This document shows, one piece after another, positions 47,312 through 55,386 of a stretch of 64,000 nucleotides of DNA; within the stretch, counting starts at the first letter, position 1, and every line of letters begins with the position of its first letter. The stretch is taken from assembly GCA_024707225.1 (NCBI GenBank), contig JANQAE010000004.1, positions 62,001 through 126,000 of the forward strand. The letters are read 5' to 3'. The stretch comes from Dokdonella sp. GTDB lineage: Bacteria; Pseudomonadota; Gammaproteobacteria; Xanthomonadales; Rhodanobacteraceae. The position numbers were made by a program, and so were the translations under genes. The notes beneath the pieces are model-generated. The model ran no database searches. It was not told the DNA's origin and saw only the letters and a program-made list of their open reading frames with translations.

Positions 47312-48479
47312 CGCCGGCTCCCTTCGCAGCCTCGCCTTCCGCACCCTCGGCCGCGGTCGTCCGCTTGAGGCCGGCGGTGATCTGGAAGCGCTCCTTGCTC
47401 GTCCTGGCGTCGGGCTGGATCGCGCCCTGGAACGTGGGATTGGCCAGATACGGCGATTCGGCGAGCAGACCGATCAGCTTGGCCGCCTCGCGACTCTGTC
47501 CCTGCAACTGGACCTGGCCGTTCTCGATGTTCATGCGCTCGAGAAACGTGTCGTCGGGGATGCGCTGCGTGAGGTCCGCGAGCACCGCGACCATCAGCGG
47601 CTCGTTGCGCTTCTTGTCGGAGAGAAAATTGGCGCCGGCGATCGAGTCGACCAGGCTGCGTTTGAGATCGGACACCTGCCGCGCCTGCGCATCGGACTGG
47701 CTGACCTTCTCGCGCATCGACTCGACCGCAGCGGCGCGGTTGTCGAGCCATTTGGACATCGCCAGCAACAGCAGCACCAGCGCGAGAACGATCAGGCCGA
47801 GATTGAGCGGCAGGCGCAGATCACGACGGCGCGCCCGCCGTTCCGGCGGCAGCAGGTTGATGTGGCTGCGCTGGCCGCCGTGGCCGGCGCGCCAGATGTC
47901 GACGCCGTCGATCGCCAGCGCGCCTCCGGCCAGGCTGGCCAGTTCGGCATCCAGCTGCGGCCTGGGCAGCAGCACCAGCTCGACATGCAGACTGCGGCCG
48001 GACGCATCGCGGCCTACCACGCGGCTGTCGAAATAGATCTGGTCGGCCTTGAACGGTGTCTGCCGGTCCATCTCGAACGACAGTACCTGACGCAGATTCT
48101 CCTCCGCGGCGGCCGGCAGGGTGATCGTCCGGCGCAGCACGCGGCCCGCGTCGATGCAGTAGATCGCCTGCACCGCCGGATCCTCGATGCGTTCGCGCAG
48201 CCGGCGATACTCGGCGACCTGCGCCTCGGGCGCCAGGCTGCGCGCGATGCGGCCCAGTTCGGTCGGCGCGGCTCTCCCGCGCTCGCGCAGCACCACCACC
48301 TCATCGCCCTGCTGGCCGAGCAGCAGCGTCTCGTTGCGGTCGGCGATCAGATCGCGCCAGCGCTGCGGCAGGCAGGCGAGCAGGCTCTCGCCCCACCAGG
48401 CGAAGAACGCCGGCAGCGGAGTCTTGGCAAGGCGCGTCCGCAGACGCGCCAGCTGTCTGTCCAGCGTTTCGATCAGCAC
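47301..48479 (-). CDS. gspL: T2SS protein GspL
   Basis: A 392-residue bitopic protein that anchors the GspE ATPase to the inner membrane. The cytoplasmic actin-like domain (ALAIDGVDIWRAG near 200) precedes one membrane helix near 245-265 (LNLGLIVLALVLLLLAM) and a periplasmic part that ends QGAIQPDARTSKERF. The PilN-type HINLLPPERRARRRD segment sits just before the helix. GTG 48479 is chosen, three bases after the gspK stop; no ATG fits. Confidence 0.88.
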   Translation of the reverse strand: MLIETLDRQLARLRTRLAKTPLPAFFAWWGESLLACLPQRWRDLIADRNETLLLGQQGDEVVVLRERGRAAPTELGRIARSLAPEAQVAEYRRLRERIEDPAVQAIYCIDAGRVLRRTITLPAAAEENLRQVLSFEMDRQTPFKADQIYFDSRVVGRDASGRSLHVELVLLPRPQLDAELASLAGGALAIDGVDIWRAGHGGQRSHINLLPPERRARRRDLRLPLNLGLIVLALVLLLLAMSKWLDNRAAAVESMREKVSQSDAQARQVSDLKRSLVDSIAGANFLSDKKRNEPLMVAVLADLTQRIPDDTFLERMNIENGQVQLQGQSREAAKLIGLLAESPYLANPTFQGAIQPDARTSKERFQITAGLKRTTAAEGAEGEAAKGAGDGA

Positions 48480-48481
48480 GT

Positions 48482-49390
48482 TCAGGAATTTTCCCCATCC
48501 CGCCAGCGCAGGATTGCATAAGGGCGCCCCGCAGCACCGGCGCCGCCCATGCGGACCGTGGCGTCCAGTTCGGCACTGGCACCATTGGGCAGCGTCGCAC
48601 GGCAACGCACACTATACGTCAGCCCCCCTCCGTCCGCCATGAGCGGGGTCCCGTCGGGCAGGGTGAGGCTCTGCAGCTCCGGCGAGCCCGGCTGCAGCAT
48701 CTGGCGCTGCTGGATCAGCTGCTGCGCGTAGTCGTTGGTCATGCCCGGCAGCGCCCGCAATGCCTCGATCGGGGCGTAGGCCGCGCTCGGCGTATTGCGG
48801 CCGGAGTAGATCGTGATCGCCGGCTCGATCGCGGTGAAGATCTCGTAGCTCATGCCGAGCACCTGCTGCAGCTCCGAGACGGTCTCGAACGGCCCGTTGC
48901 GCGGGCCGTAGGACAGGCCTACGTCCTTGTAATCCTTCGCTTCCGCGCCGAGCGGCCGGGCCAGATCGTCCGGATCGCGCCAGTCCTCGATCGCGTCGGC
49001 CAGCTCCTGGGCCTTGTCGAACTCGACCCCGGCCGAGGTCAGCAGATTGGTCATCACCATGATGTCGGCGGTATTGATGTCGATCTTGCCGGCATCGTCG
49101 GTGATCCGCACGTCGATCTCGGCGTCGCCGAACCCGAACCGGTAGCTGCGCCCGTCGGCCTGCCAGCGCTGCATCGGGTCGTGCATGCGCAGTTCGTAGA
49201 CGGCCAGATTGAGCCCGGCCTCGGCCGCGTAGCGCGCCTGCGTGGTCTCGAACAGATGGCGCGACTGCAGGTTCTCGGTGCGCGCGATCATCGAGAAGCT
49301 GCCGAGCAGCACCGCGACCATCGCGATGACCCACAGCACCAGGACGAAGGCGATGCCGCGTTGCGCACGCGGGAACGAGGCGCCGGTCAC
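48482..49390 (-). CDS. gspK: T2SS minor pseudopilin GspK
   Basis: A 302-residue pseudopilin that caps the pseudopilus tip. The prepilin-like start RAQRGIAFVLVLWVIAMVAV lacks the glutamate at position 5 of the mature protein, a known GspK trait. DVRITDDAGKIDINTADIMV and DAIEDWRDPDDLARPLG are GspK-specific. GTG 49390 overlaps the gspJ stop (GTGA). Confidence 0.92.
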   Translation of the reverse strand: MTGASFPRAQRGIAFVLVLWVIAMVAVLLGSFSMIARTENLQSRHLFETTQARYAAEAGLNLAVYELRMHDPMQRWQADGRSYRFGFGDAEIDVRITDDAGKIDINTADIMVMTNLLTSAGVEFDKAQELADAIEDWRDPDDLARPLGAEAKDYKDVGLSYGPRNGPFETVSELQQVLGMSYEIFTAIEPAITIYSGRNTPSAAYAPIEALRALPGMTNDYAQQLIQQRQMLQPGSPELQSLTLPDGTPLMADGGGLTYSVRCRATLPNGASAELDATVRMGGAGAAGRPYAILRWRDGENS

Positions 49391-50127
49391 CGGATCTGCC
49401 CCTGCATGTTCTTCTGCGGCACGCCGTAGGCCGGCTGCGGCGCCGACTGGCCCGGAATCGCCTGCTCGCCGTCGCGTCCGATGTACGGCCGCCGCATCGA
49501 GCCGACGTCGAGCACGAGCGGAATCTCCATGTCCGGGAATACCGCCTGGCTGTCGTCGGCCATCTCGAGCCGGATCCGCACCATGACCGGGGTCAGGCTC
49601 GGATCCTCCCAGTCGTCCTGCCAGTCGCCGAGATTGCCCTCCTCGTCGAAGCCGCGGTACTCGAAGCGGCCGCCGCGGATGCGGTCCACCAGCATGACCG
49701 GCTCCACATCGGCCTCGCGCAACTGGCGCAGGTCGAACCCGTTCAGCATCGCATGCGTGAACACCAGCTCCTTGCCGCCACGCACGTTGGCCAGCTCCAG
49801 CGTCTGCACGTACGGCCCGCCCTTGGACAGGTAGCCCGGCATCGGCGCGACGAAGCGCATGAAATCGCGCTTGCCCTCGAACACGAAGTTGACGCCGGTG
49901 CTGTCGTCGCGATCGAAGCCCAACGGCATGACGCGGCTGATCTGGCGGCGGATGAATTCCTGCGCGACGCGGATCCGGTTGATCGTGTCGACCGCGCTCT
50001 CGCCGGACTGCATCGCCTTGACCGTGGTCCTGATCGCACCGTAGGTGCCGGCCAGCAGCAGACCGAGCAGCATCGTGGCCAGCATGACCTCGATCAGCGT
50101 GAAGCCGCGGGCGCGTACGGCGCTCAT
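49387..50127 (-). CDS. gspJ: T2SS minor pseudopilin GspJ
   Basis: A 246-residue pseudopilin. The cleavage motif RGFTLIEVMLATMLLGLLLA (prepilin peptidase cut after the first Gly) is followed by a globular domain with ISRVMPLGFDRDDSTGVNFV. GspJ forms the tip complex with GspI and GspK. The start overlaps the gspI stop (ATGA) and the stop overlaps gspK. Confidence 0.93.
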   Translation of the reverse strand: MSAVRARGFTLIEVMLATMLLGLLLAGTYGAIRTTVKAMQSGESAVDTINRIRVAQEFIRRQISRVMPLGFDRDDSTGVNFVFEGKRDFMRFVAPMPGYLSKGGPYVQTLELANVRGGKELVFTHAMLNGFDLRQLREADVEPVMLVDRIRGGRFEYRGFDEEGNLGDWQDDWEDPSLTPVMVRIRLEMADDSQAVFPDMEIPLVLDVGSMRRPYIGRDGEQAIPGQSAPQPAYGVPQKNMQGQIR

Positions 50128-50732
50128 CGCTTGGTCCCGGCGGCGCGGCTGCCGGTCGCGCCGGCGTTCGCAGACGGCGCCTGGTTGCGCATGCTCGGCA
50201 TGTTGACACCGCCGCCGCCCGACAGGCCGCTGCCATCGTCGGGATTGGTCGCGCGCAGCGTCGAGAAGGTCTCGCTGCGCGGATTGTTCCTCGATCCCCA
50301 GATCACGGTCAGGTCGAGCTGGTAGATCTCCACCGGCGACACGCTCAACGCACCGCTGTTGCCGACCTGGGCCGCCGCGCTCACCTGCTGGCCGGCATCG
50401 AGACCGGCGATGCCGCCGCCGAGCGCCTGCGGCGGCACGATGCCCTGCGGGTCCACCTTGTGGATCCGCAGCTCCCAGCTGTAGCGATCGTCGAAACGGC
50501 CGGACGAATCGCCTTCCTCGATGCGCTCGCCGACGCCGACGACGTCGAGCCGCGACTGCGCCCACAGCGCGGCCTGCGTGTATTCGGCCGAGCGGCGCGT
50601 CGTGTGCAGCGAGGTGGCGAGAATCTGCATCTGCACGCCGACCGCGATCGCGAACACGAGGAACGCGGCGACCATCTCGATCAGGCTGAAGCCCCGAGCG
50701 CGGTGCGGAGAGAAGGAGGTGGGACGCGGCAT
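50124..50732 (-). CDS. gspI: T2SS minor pseudopilin GspI
   Basis: A 202-residue pseudopilin with RGFSLIEMVAAFLVFAIAVG after a basic leader. AALWAQSRLDVVGVG matches GspI. The C-terminal third is Gly/Asn/Ser-rich and extra compared with the usual 120-130 residues, so this GspI is long. ATG 50732 has no strong ribosome site. Confidence 0.9.
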   Translation of the reverse strand: MPRPTSFSPHRARGFSLIEMVAAFLVFAIAVGVQMQILATSLHTTRRSAEYTQAALWAQSRLDVVGVGERIEEGDSSGRFDDRYSWELRIHKVDPQGIVPPQALGGGIAGLDAGQQVSAAAQVGNSGALSVSPVEIYQLDLTVIWGSRNNPRSETFSTLRATNPDDGSGLSGGGGVNMPSMRNQAPSANAGATGSRAAGTKR

Positions 50733-50762
50733 GCCAGTCTGACCGTGCTGTACCGGTTTCGT

Positions 50763-51221
50763 TCAGTCAGGCGGCTGGTCGAGCGTGATCTCGCCGGTCA
50801 GCCAGGCCACGTTGATGCGCCAGACCCGCTCGCCCATCAGCACCGCGATGTTGCCGCCGGTCGAGCTGCCGTCCGGGAAGAAGCGGATGCCGCCGGCGTT
50901 CTCGCCGGTCAGCTCCTGCTCGGCGGTCGTCAGCTGCAGCTTCATGTCCTTGGGCAGCTCGACCGAGCCGCGATTGGGCGCCTGATAGCTGTTGTGCTCC
51001 AGGTCCAGCATCAGGACCTTCTGCTCGCCCTTCACGATCGCCTGGCCGCGCGTGTAGCGCAGCGCGGCGACCAGGTCGCGGCTGGCAGCGCGCACCTTGG
51101 CGGTGGTCAGGCTCTTGGAGAACGAGACCGACACGACCGTCAGGATGATCGCGATCAGCACCACGACCGCGATCATCTCGATCAGCGTGAAGCCTCGGGA
51201 ACGCGGACGGGGGGTGTGCAC
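50763..51221 (-). CDS. gspH: T2SS minor pseudopilin GspH
   Basis: A 152-residue pseudopilin. RGFTLIEMIAVVVLIAIILT is the processed N-terminal helix, and SKSLTTAKVRAASRDLVAAL then RYTRGQAIVKGEQK is the GspH block. Start is GTG 51221, since no ATG precedes the leader. Sits 31 bases before gspI. Confidence 0.9.
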   Translation of the reverse strand: MHTPRPRSRGFTLIEMIAVVVLIAIILTVVSVSFSKSLTTAKVRAASRDLVAALRYTRGQAIVKGEQKVLMLDLEHNSYQAPNRGSVELPKDMKLQLTTAEQELTGENAGGIRFFPDGSSTGGNIAVLMGERVWRINVAWLTGEITLDQPPD

Positions 51222-51262
51222 GGCGATCGCTCAGGCAGGTGCGCGCGCGCCGTGCCGGCCGC

Positions 51263-51697
51263 TTACTGCCAGTTGCCGTAGTCGGCGTTGAGATCGGCGC
51301 CGCCGGTCTGTCCGTCGCGGCCGAGGAAGACCAGGTCGAAATCGCCGTGCTCGCCGGGGGCCTTGTACTGGAACGCATTGCCGAACGGATCCTTGAGGTC
51401 CGACTCCTTGGCGTACGGGCCGTTCCAGTTCTTGGCGTTGCCGCCGCGCGTGACCAGGTCCTCCAGGCGCTGCGGCGGCGAACCGTTGTCGAGCGCGTAG
51501 GCCTCGACCTTGCCGGCCAGCGACTGCACCTGGGCCTTGCCGGCGTTGTACTTGCCGGTGTTGACGCGATTGCCGACGTTCTGCACGACGATCGTCGCGA
51601 CGATGCCGATCAGGACGATGACCGCGAGCATTTCGATCAGGCTGAAGCCGCCGCTGCGCGGCAGCGTACGGGCGAGGGAGCGATGGGGCAGATTCAT
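51263..51697 (-). CDS. gspG: T2SS major pseudopilin GspG
   Basis: A 144-residue major pseudopilin that polymerises into the secretion piston. The leader ends in GGFSLIEMLAVIVLIGIVAT. KVEAYALDNGSPPQRLEDLV and DPFGNAFQYKAPGEHGDFDL then VFLGRDGQTGGAD include the calcium-binding C-terminal loop. ATG 51697 has GAGG seven bases upstream. Confidence 0.95.
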   Translation of the reverse strand: MNLPHRSLARTLPRSGGFSLIEMLAVIVLIGIVATIVVQNVGNRVNTGKYNAGKAQVQSLAGKVEAYALDNGSPPQRLEDLVTRGGNAKNWNGPYAKESDLKDPFGNAFQYKAPGEHGDFDLVFLGRDGQTGGADLNADYGNWQ

Positions 51698-51727
51698 GGG
51701 AGACCTCGTATCGGAAGGTGCGGAGTC

Positions 51728-52945
51728 TTACTGTATCGAACCGGCGATATCCATGATCGGCAGCACGATCGCCAGCATGATCATCGCGACGATGGCCGTC
51801 ATGACGACGGTCGTGAGCGGGACCAGCGCGGCCAGCAGCCGGTCCAGGGTGTTCTTGACCTCGACGTCGAAGGTGTCGGCCACCTTCATCAGCATCGCGT
51901 CGAGCTGACCGGATTCCTCGCCGACGCTGATCATCTGCAGCGCCAGTTTCGGAAACTGCTTGGACTGCGTCAGCGAGTAGCCGAGGCCGCCGCCGGTCTT
52001 GACCTCTTCGGTGGCCCGCTCGACCGCGGTCGCCAGGACCGTATTGCCCATGACGTTGCGCGCGATCGCCAGGCCGTTCAGCAACGGCACGCCGTTGTGC
52101 AGCAGCGTGCCGAGCGTGCGCGCGAGCCTGGCGATCTCGAGCTTGCGGATCAGCTCGCCGACCAGCTTCAGGTTGAGCAGGCGCTGGTCCATCTTGAGCC
52201 GGCTGGCCGGATCGGCCATCTGCCGGCGCACCCAGCTGATCGCGAAGATCACCAGGCCGATCAGCAGCCACCAGAAGTTCTGCAGCGTCGACCCGACGCC
52301 GAGCACGATCCGCGTGATCAGCGGCATCTCCACGCCCATGTCGGCGAACATCGGCGCGAACTGCGGCACCACGTAGGTCAGCAGCACCAGCAGCGACAAC
52401 AGCACCATGCCGACCAGGAACGCCGGATAGATCATCGCGTTGATGACGCCGGCCTTGAGCAGGCGCGAGCGCTCCAGATAGTCGCCGAGGCGCTTGAGCG
52501 TGTCGTCGAGCGAGCCGCCGGCCTCGCCGGCGCGCACCATGTTGATGTACAGGCGCGAGAAGTTCCCGGTCTCGTTCTCGAGCGCGTCGGACAGAGGCGC
52601 GCCGCCGCGCACGTGGTCGCGGATGCGCTCGAGCATCTGCCGCGCCTTCTCCGACTCGGGCAGGTCCAGCAGGATCTGCAGCGCGCGGTCGAGCGGCTGG
52701 CCGGCACCGAGCAGGGTCGCCAGCTGCTGGGTGAACAGCACGACCTGCTGCTCGCGCAGCGTGGCCTTCTTGAACATGCCGCCGAACAGGCTGGCGCCCG
52801 AGCCGGCGCTGGCCTCGCGCACGTCCAGCGGAATGTTGCCGGCATCCTGCAGCTTGAGGATCGCCTCGTCGTAGGAGGCGACGTCCAGCTGTCCTTCGAG
52901 CGTGTCGCCGCCGGGCGTGACGGCCTTGTAGCGATAGATCGTCAT
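51728..52945 (-). CDS. gspF: T2SS inner membrane platform protein GspF
   Basis: A 405-residue polytopic protein with two repeated GspF domains and three membrane helices (about 170-190, 220-240 and 375-400). The N-terminus TIYRYKAVTPGGDTLEGQLD and conserved FTQQLATLLGAGQPLDRAL are diagnostic. GspF couples the GspE ATPase to pseudopilus assembly. Ten bases after the gspE stop. Confidence 0.95.
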   Translation of the reverse strand: MTIYRYKAVTPGGDTLEGQLDVASYDEAILKLQDAGNIPLDVREASAGSGASLFGGMFKKATLREQQVVLFTQQLATLLGAGQPLDRALQILLDLPESEKARQMLERIRDHVRGGAPLSDALENETGNFSRLYINMVRAGEAGGSLDDTLKRLGDYLERSRLLKAGVINAMIYPAFLVGMVLLSLLVLLTYVVPQFAPMFADMGVEMPLITRIVLGVGSTLQNFWWLLIGLVIFAISWVRRQMADPASRLKMDQRLLNLKLVGELIRKLEIARLARTLGTLLHNGVPLLNGLAIARNVMGNTVLATAVERATEEVKTGGGLGYSLTQSKQFPKLALQMISVGEESGQLDAMLMKVADTFDVEVKNTLDRLLAALVPLTTVVMTAIVAMIMLAIVLPIMDIAGSIQ

Positions 52946-52955
52946 GGCCGGCGCC

Positions 52956-54721
52956 TCAGCCTTCCTGGGTCACGCGCAGCACTTCCTCGAGCGTCGTCGA
53001 GCCGCCGAGCGACTTGACGATGCCGTCCTCGTACATCGTGCGCATGCCCTCCGCGCGCGCCTGCTCCTCCAGCGCGCCCATCGTCGCCTTCTGCATCACC
53101 TGCCGCCGCAGCGAGTCGGTCATGACCAGGAACTCCATGATCGTCGTGCGCCCGAAGTACCCGCTGGAATTGAGCGGCGAAGGCATCGGCTTGTACAGCT
53201 TGATCGGCCGCTCGTCGGTGTAGCGCTCGAGATTGAACTCGCCGACCACCTCCGGCGGTGCCTCGTACTGCAGGGCCGTGTTGCGGTCGAGCCTGCGCAC
53301 CAGGCGCTGCGCGAGGATGCCGTTGACGGTCGAGGTCAGCAGGTAGTCCTCCACGCCCATGTCGAGCAGACGCGTGATGCCGCCGGCCGCGTTGTTGGTG
53401 TGCAGCGTCGACAGCACCAGGTGTCCGGTCAGCGCCGACTGGATCGCGATGCGCGCCGTTTCCAGGTCGCGCATCTCGCCGATCATGATGATGTCCGGAT
53501 CCTGACGCACGATCGAGCGCAGCGCGTGCGAGAAGTCCAGGCCGATCTGCGGCTTGGCCTGGATCTGGTTGATGCCTTCGATCTGGTACTCGACCGGGTC
53601 CTCGACCGTGATGATCTTGACGTCGGGCGTGTTGAGCTTGGACAGCGCCGTGTACAGCGTCGTCGTCTTGCCCGAGCCGGTCGGACCGGTCACCAGCAGG
53701 ATGCCGTGCGGCTGGTCGAGCACCTTGATGAACTTCGGCAGGAACTCGTCGGTGAAGCCGAGCGTCTCGAAGTCGAAGACCACGGCCTCGCGGTCGAGGA
53801 TACGCATGACCACCGACTCGCCGTGCGCGGTCGGCACGGTCGAGACGCGCAGGTCCAGCTCCTTGCCCTGCACGCGGATCATGATGCGGCCGTCCTGCGG
53901 CAGGCGGCGCTCGGCGATGTTGAGCTTGGCCATGATCTTGATGCGCGAGATCACCGCGGCGGTCGAGGCCGCGGGCGGCGATTCGACCTCGTGCAGCACG
54001 CCGTCGATGCGGTACCGCACCTTAAGGCGGTTCTCGAACGGCTCGATGTGGATGTCCGAGGCGCGCTGCTCGACCGCGCGCTGGATCACCAGATTGACCA
54101 GCCGGATCACCGGCGCCTCGGACGCCAGGTCGCGCAGATGCTCGATGTCGTCCTCGCCGCGCCGCTCTCGTCGCTGAGGTTCTCGACGATCGTGCCCATC
54201 GCCGACCGTCCCTGGCCGTAGTAGCGCTCGATCAGATCGTCGATCTCCGAACGCAGGGCGAGGCGCACCTGCACCTTGCGGCCGGTCGCCAGCTTGACCG
54301 CCTCGAGCGGGTAGGCGTCGGCCGGATTGGCGATCAGCAGCGTGATCTCCTCGTCGGTCTCGGCGATCGGGCAAACGTGGACCTGCTTGAGGAAGCGCAC
54401 CGACAACTGCACGTTCGGCGGCGGCGTCTCCGGAAACTCCTTCGGCGGCAGCAGCGCGATGTCCATCAGCTCGGACATCGCCTCGGCCATGTCGCGCTCG
54501 GACACCAGGCCCAGCCGCGTCAGCAGCGACAGCAGGCTCGATCCGGTGGTGTCCTCCTCGTGCAGGCGCCGGCCGCGCACGAGATCGGTCTCCTTGAGGC
54601 GGCCGCGCGCGACCAGGAACTGGCAGACGCGTTCGTCGAGCACCTCTTCGGCGACCGCGGGCACGACGGCGGCGGGTTCGATCACGCTGGCCAAGACAGG
54701 AGATTCCGATTCATTCGACAT
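52956..54721 (-). CDS. gspE: T2SS assembly ATPase GspE (XpsE), frameshifted in this sequence
   Basis: The cytoplasmic ATPase that powers secretion. The first frame encodes the N1 domain ([32 protein letters not shown]) up to VENLSDESG. After about 54156 the conserved sequence continues one frame over with [20 protein letters not shown]. Adding one G in GGCGCGGCGAGG restores a 588-residue protein. Walker A is [12 protein letters not shown] near 350, with the Asp box and [15 protein letters not shown]. The usual CxxC...CxxC zinc motif near the C-terminus is absent: RRLDRNTAL and [13 protein letters not shown] stand in its place. Confidence 0.9.
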
Positions 54722-55385
54722 GGCTAAGACTCTGCTTTCCGTCGCCAGGTTCCCCGGGCGGGCCGACCAGCGATTCGATGAACGTCCGGTTGAAGCCGAC
54801 CCACAGCGCCACCGGGACCAGCGCGGGAAGGATCAGATAACCGAACTGATAGGCCAGCGCAATCACGTTGGGCTCCAGTCCGGCCTTCTGCGCTGCGGCC
54901 AGGCCGGGCGGGCCGGACTGGAACGCGATGATCTTGAGGCTCTCGGCGACCACGCCGAACGACTGCGCCAGCCAGATCACCGCGAAAGCTGCGACCAGCT
55001 GCAGCAGGCGCCGCCGCACCGGCATCGGTGTGGCCAGCGTCAGGCCCGAGAACAGCGGCAGCGCGTAGCCGTAGACCATCGGATTGACCGTAGTCTCGAG
55101 GACGCCGAGCCCGACCCGGCCGCCCTCGTCGGCACGCACCAGCACGGTCGTGGTCACCTCGAGCAGATAGTCGGCACGTCCGAGCACCTGCCCGGCGTGA
55201 TCGACCGCCTGACCACCCTGAACGAGACCGCTGAACAGATCCGGCCAGACGCCGACCAGGATCGCGCGGGCCGCGACGCCGACCGGCCAGACCAGCAGCG
55301 GCGCCAGCACGAACCAGCACACGAAACTGAGCGGTAGCCACAGCAGCGCCTTCAGAGCGAACTCGCGCAGCGGCGACAGCCTCAT
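54711..55385 (-). CDS. Polytopic membrane protein of unknown function
   Basis: A 224-residue inner-membrane protein with about five helices, starting RLSPLREFALKALLWLPLSF. It has a periplasmic loop with QAVDHAGQVLGRADYLLEVT. The overall pattern resembles exosortase-associated membrane proteins, but I cannot confirm this, and no exosortase is visible. It ends overlapping the gspE start by 11 bases and begins two bases from the purL stop, so it is likely co-transcribed with both. Confidence 0.65.
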   Translation of the reverse strand: MRLSPLREFALKALLWLPLSFVCWFVLAPLLVWPVGVAARAILVGVWPDLFSGLVQGGQAVDHAGQVLGRADYLLEVTTTVLVRADEGGRVGLGVLETTVNPMVYGYALPLFSGLTLATPMPVRRRLLQLVAAFAVIWLAQSFGVVAESLKIIAFQSGPPGLAAAQKAGLEPNVIALAYQFGYLILPALVPVALWVGFNRTFIESLVGPPGEPGDGKQSLSHVE

Positions 55386-55386
55386 G

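Noticed and set aside
54711-55385. Exosortase-associated protein as a firm call
   Set aside because: Resemblance is by eye only and no exosortase or sorting signal is found in the window.
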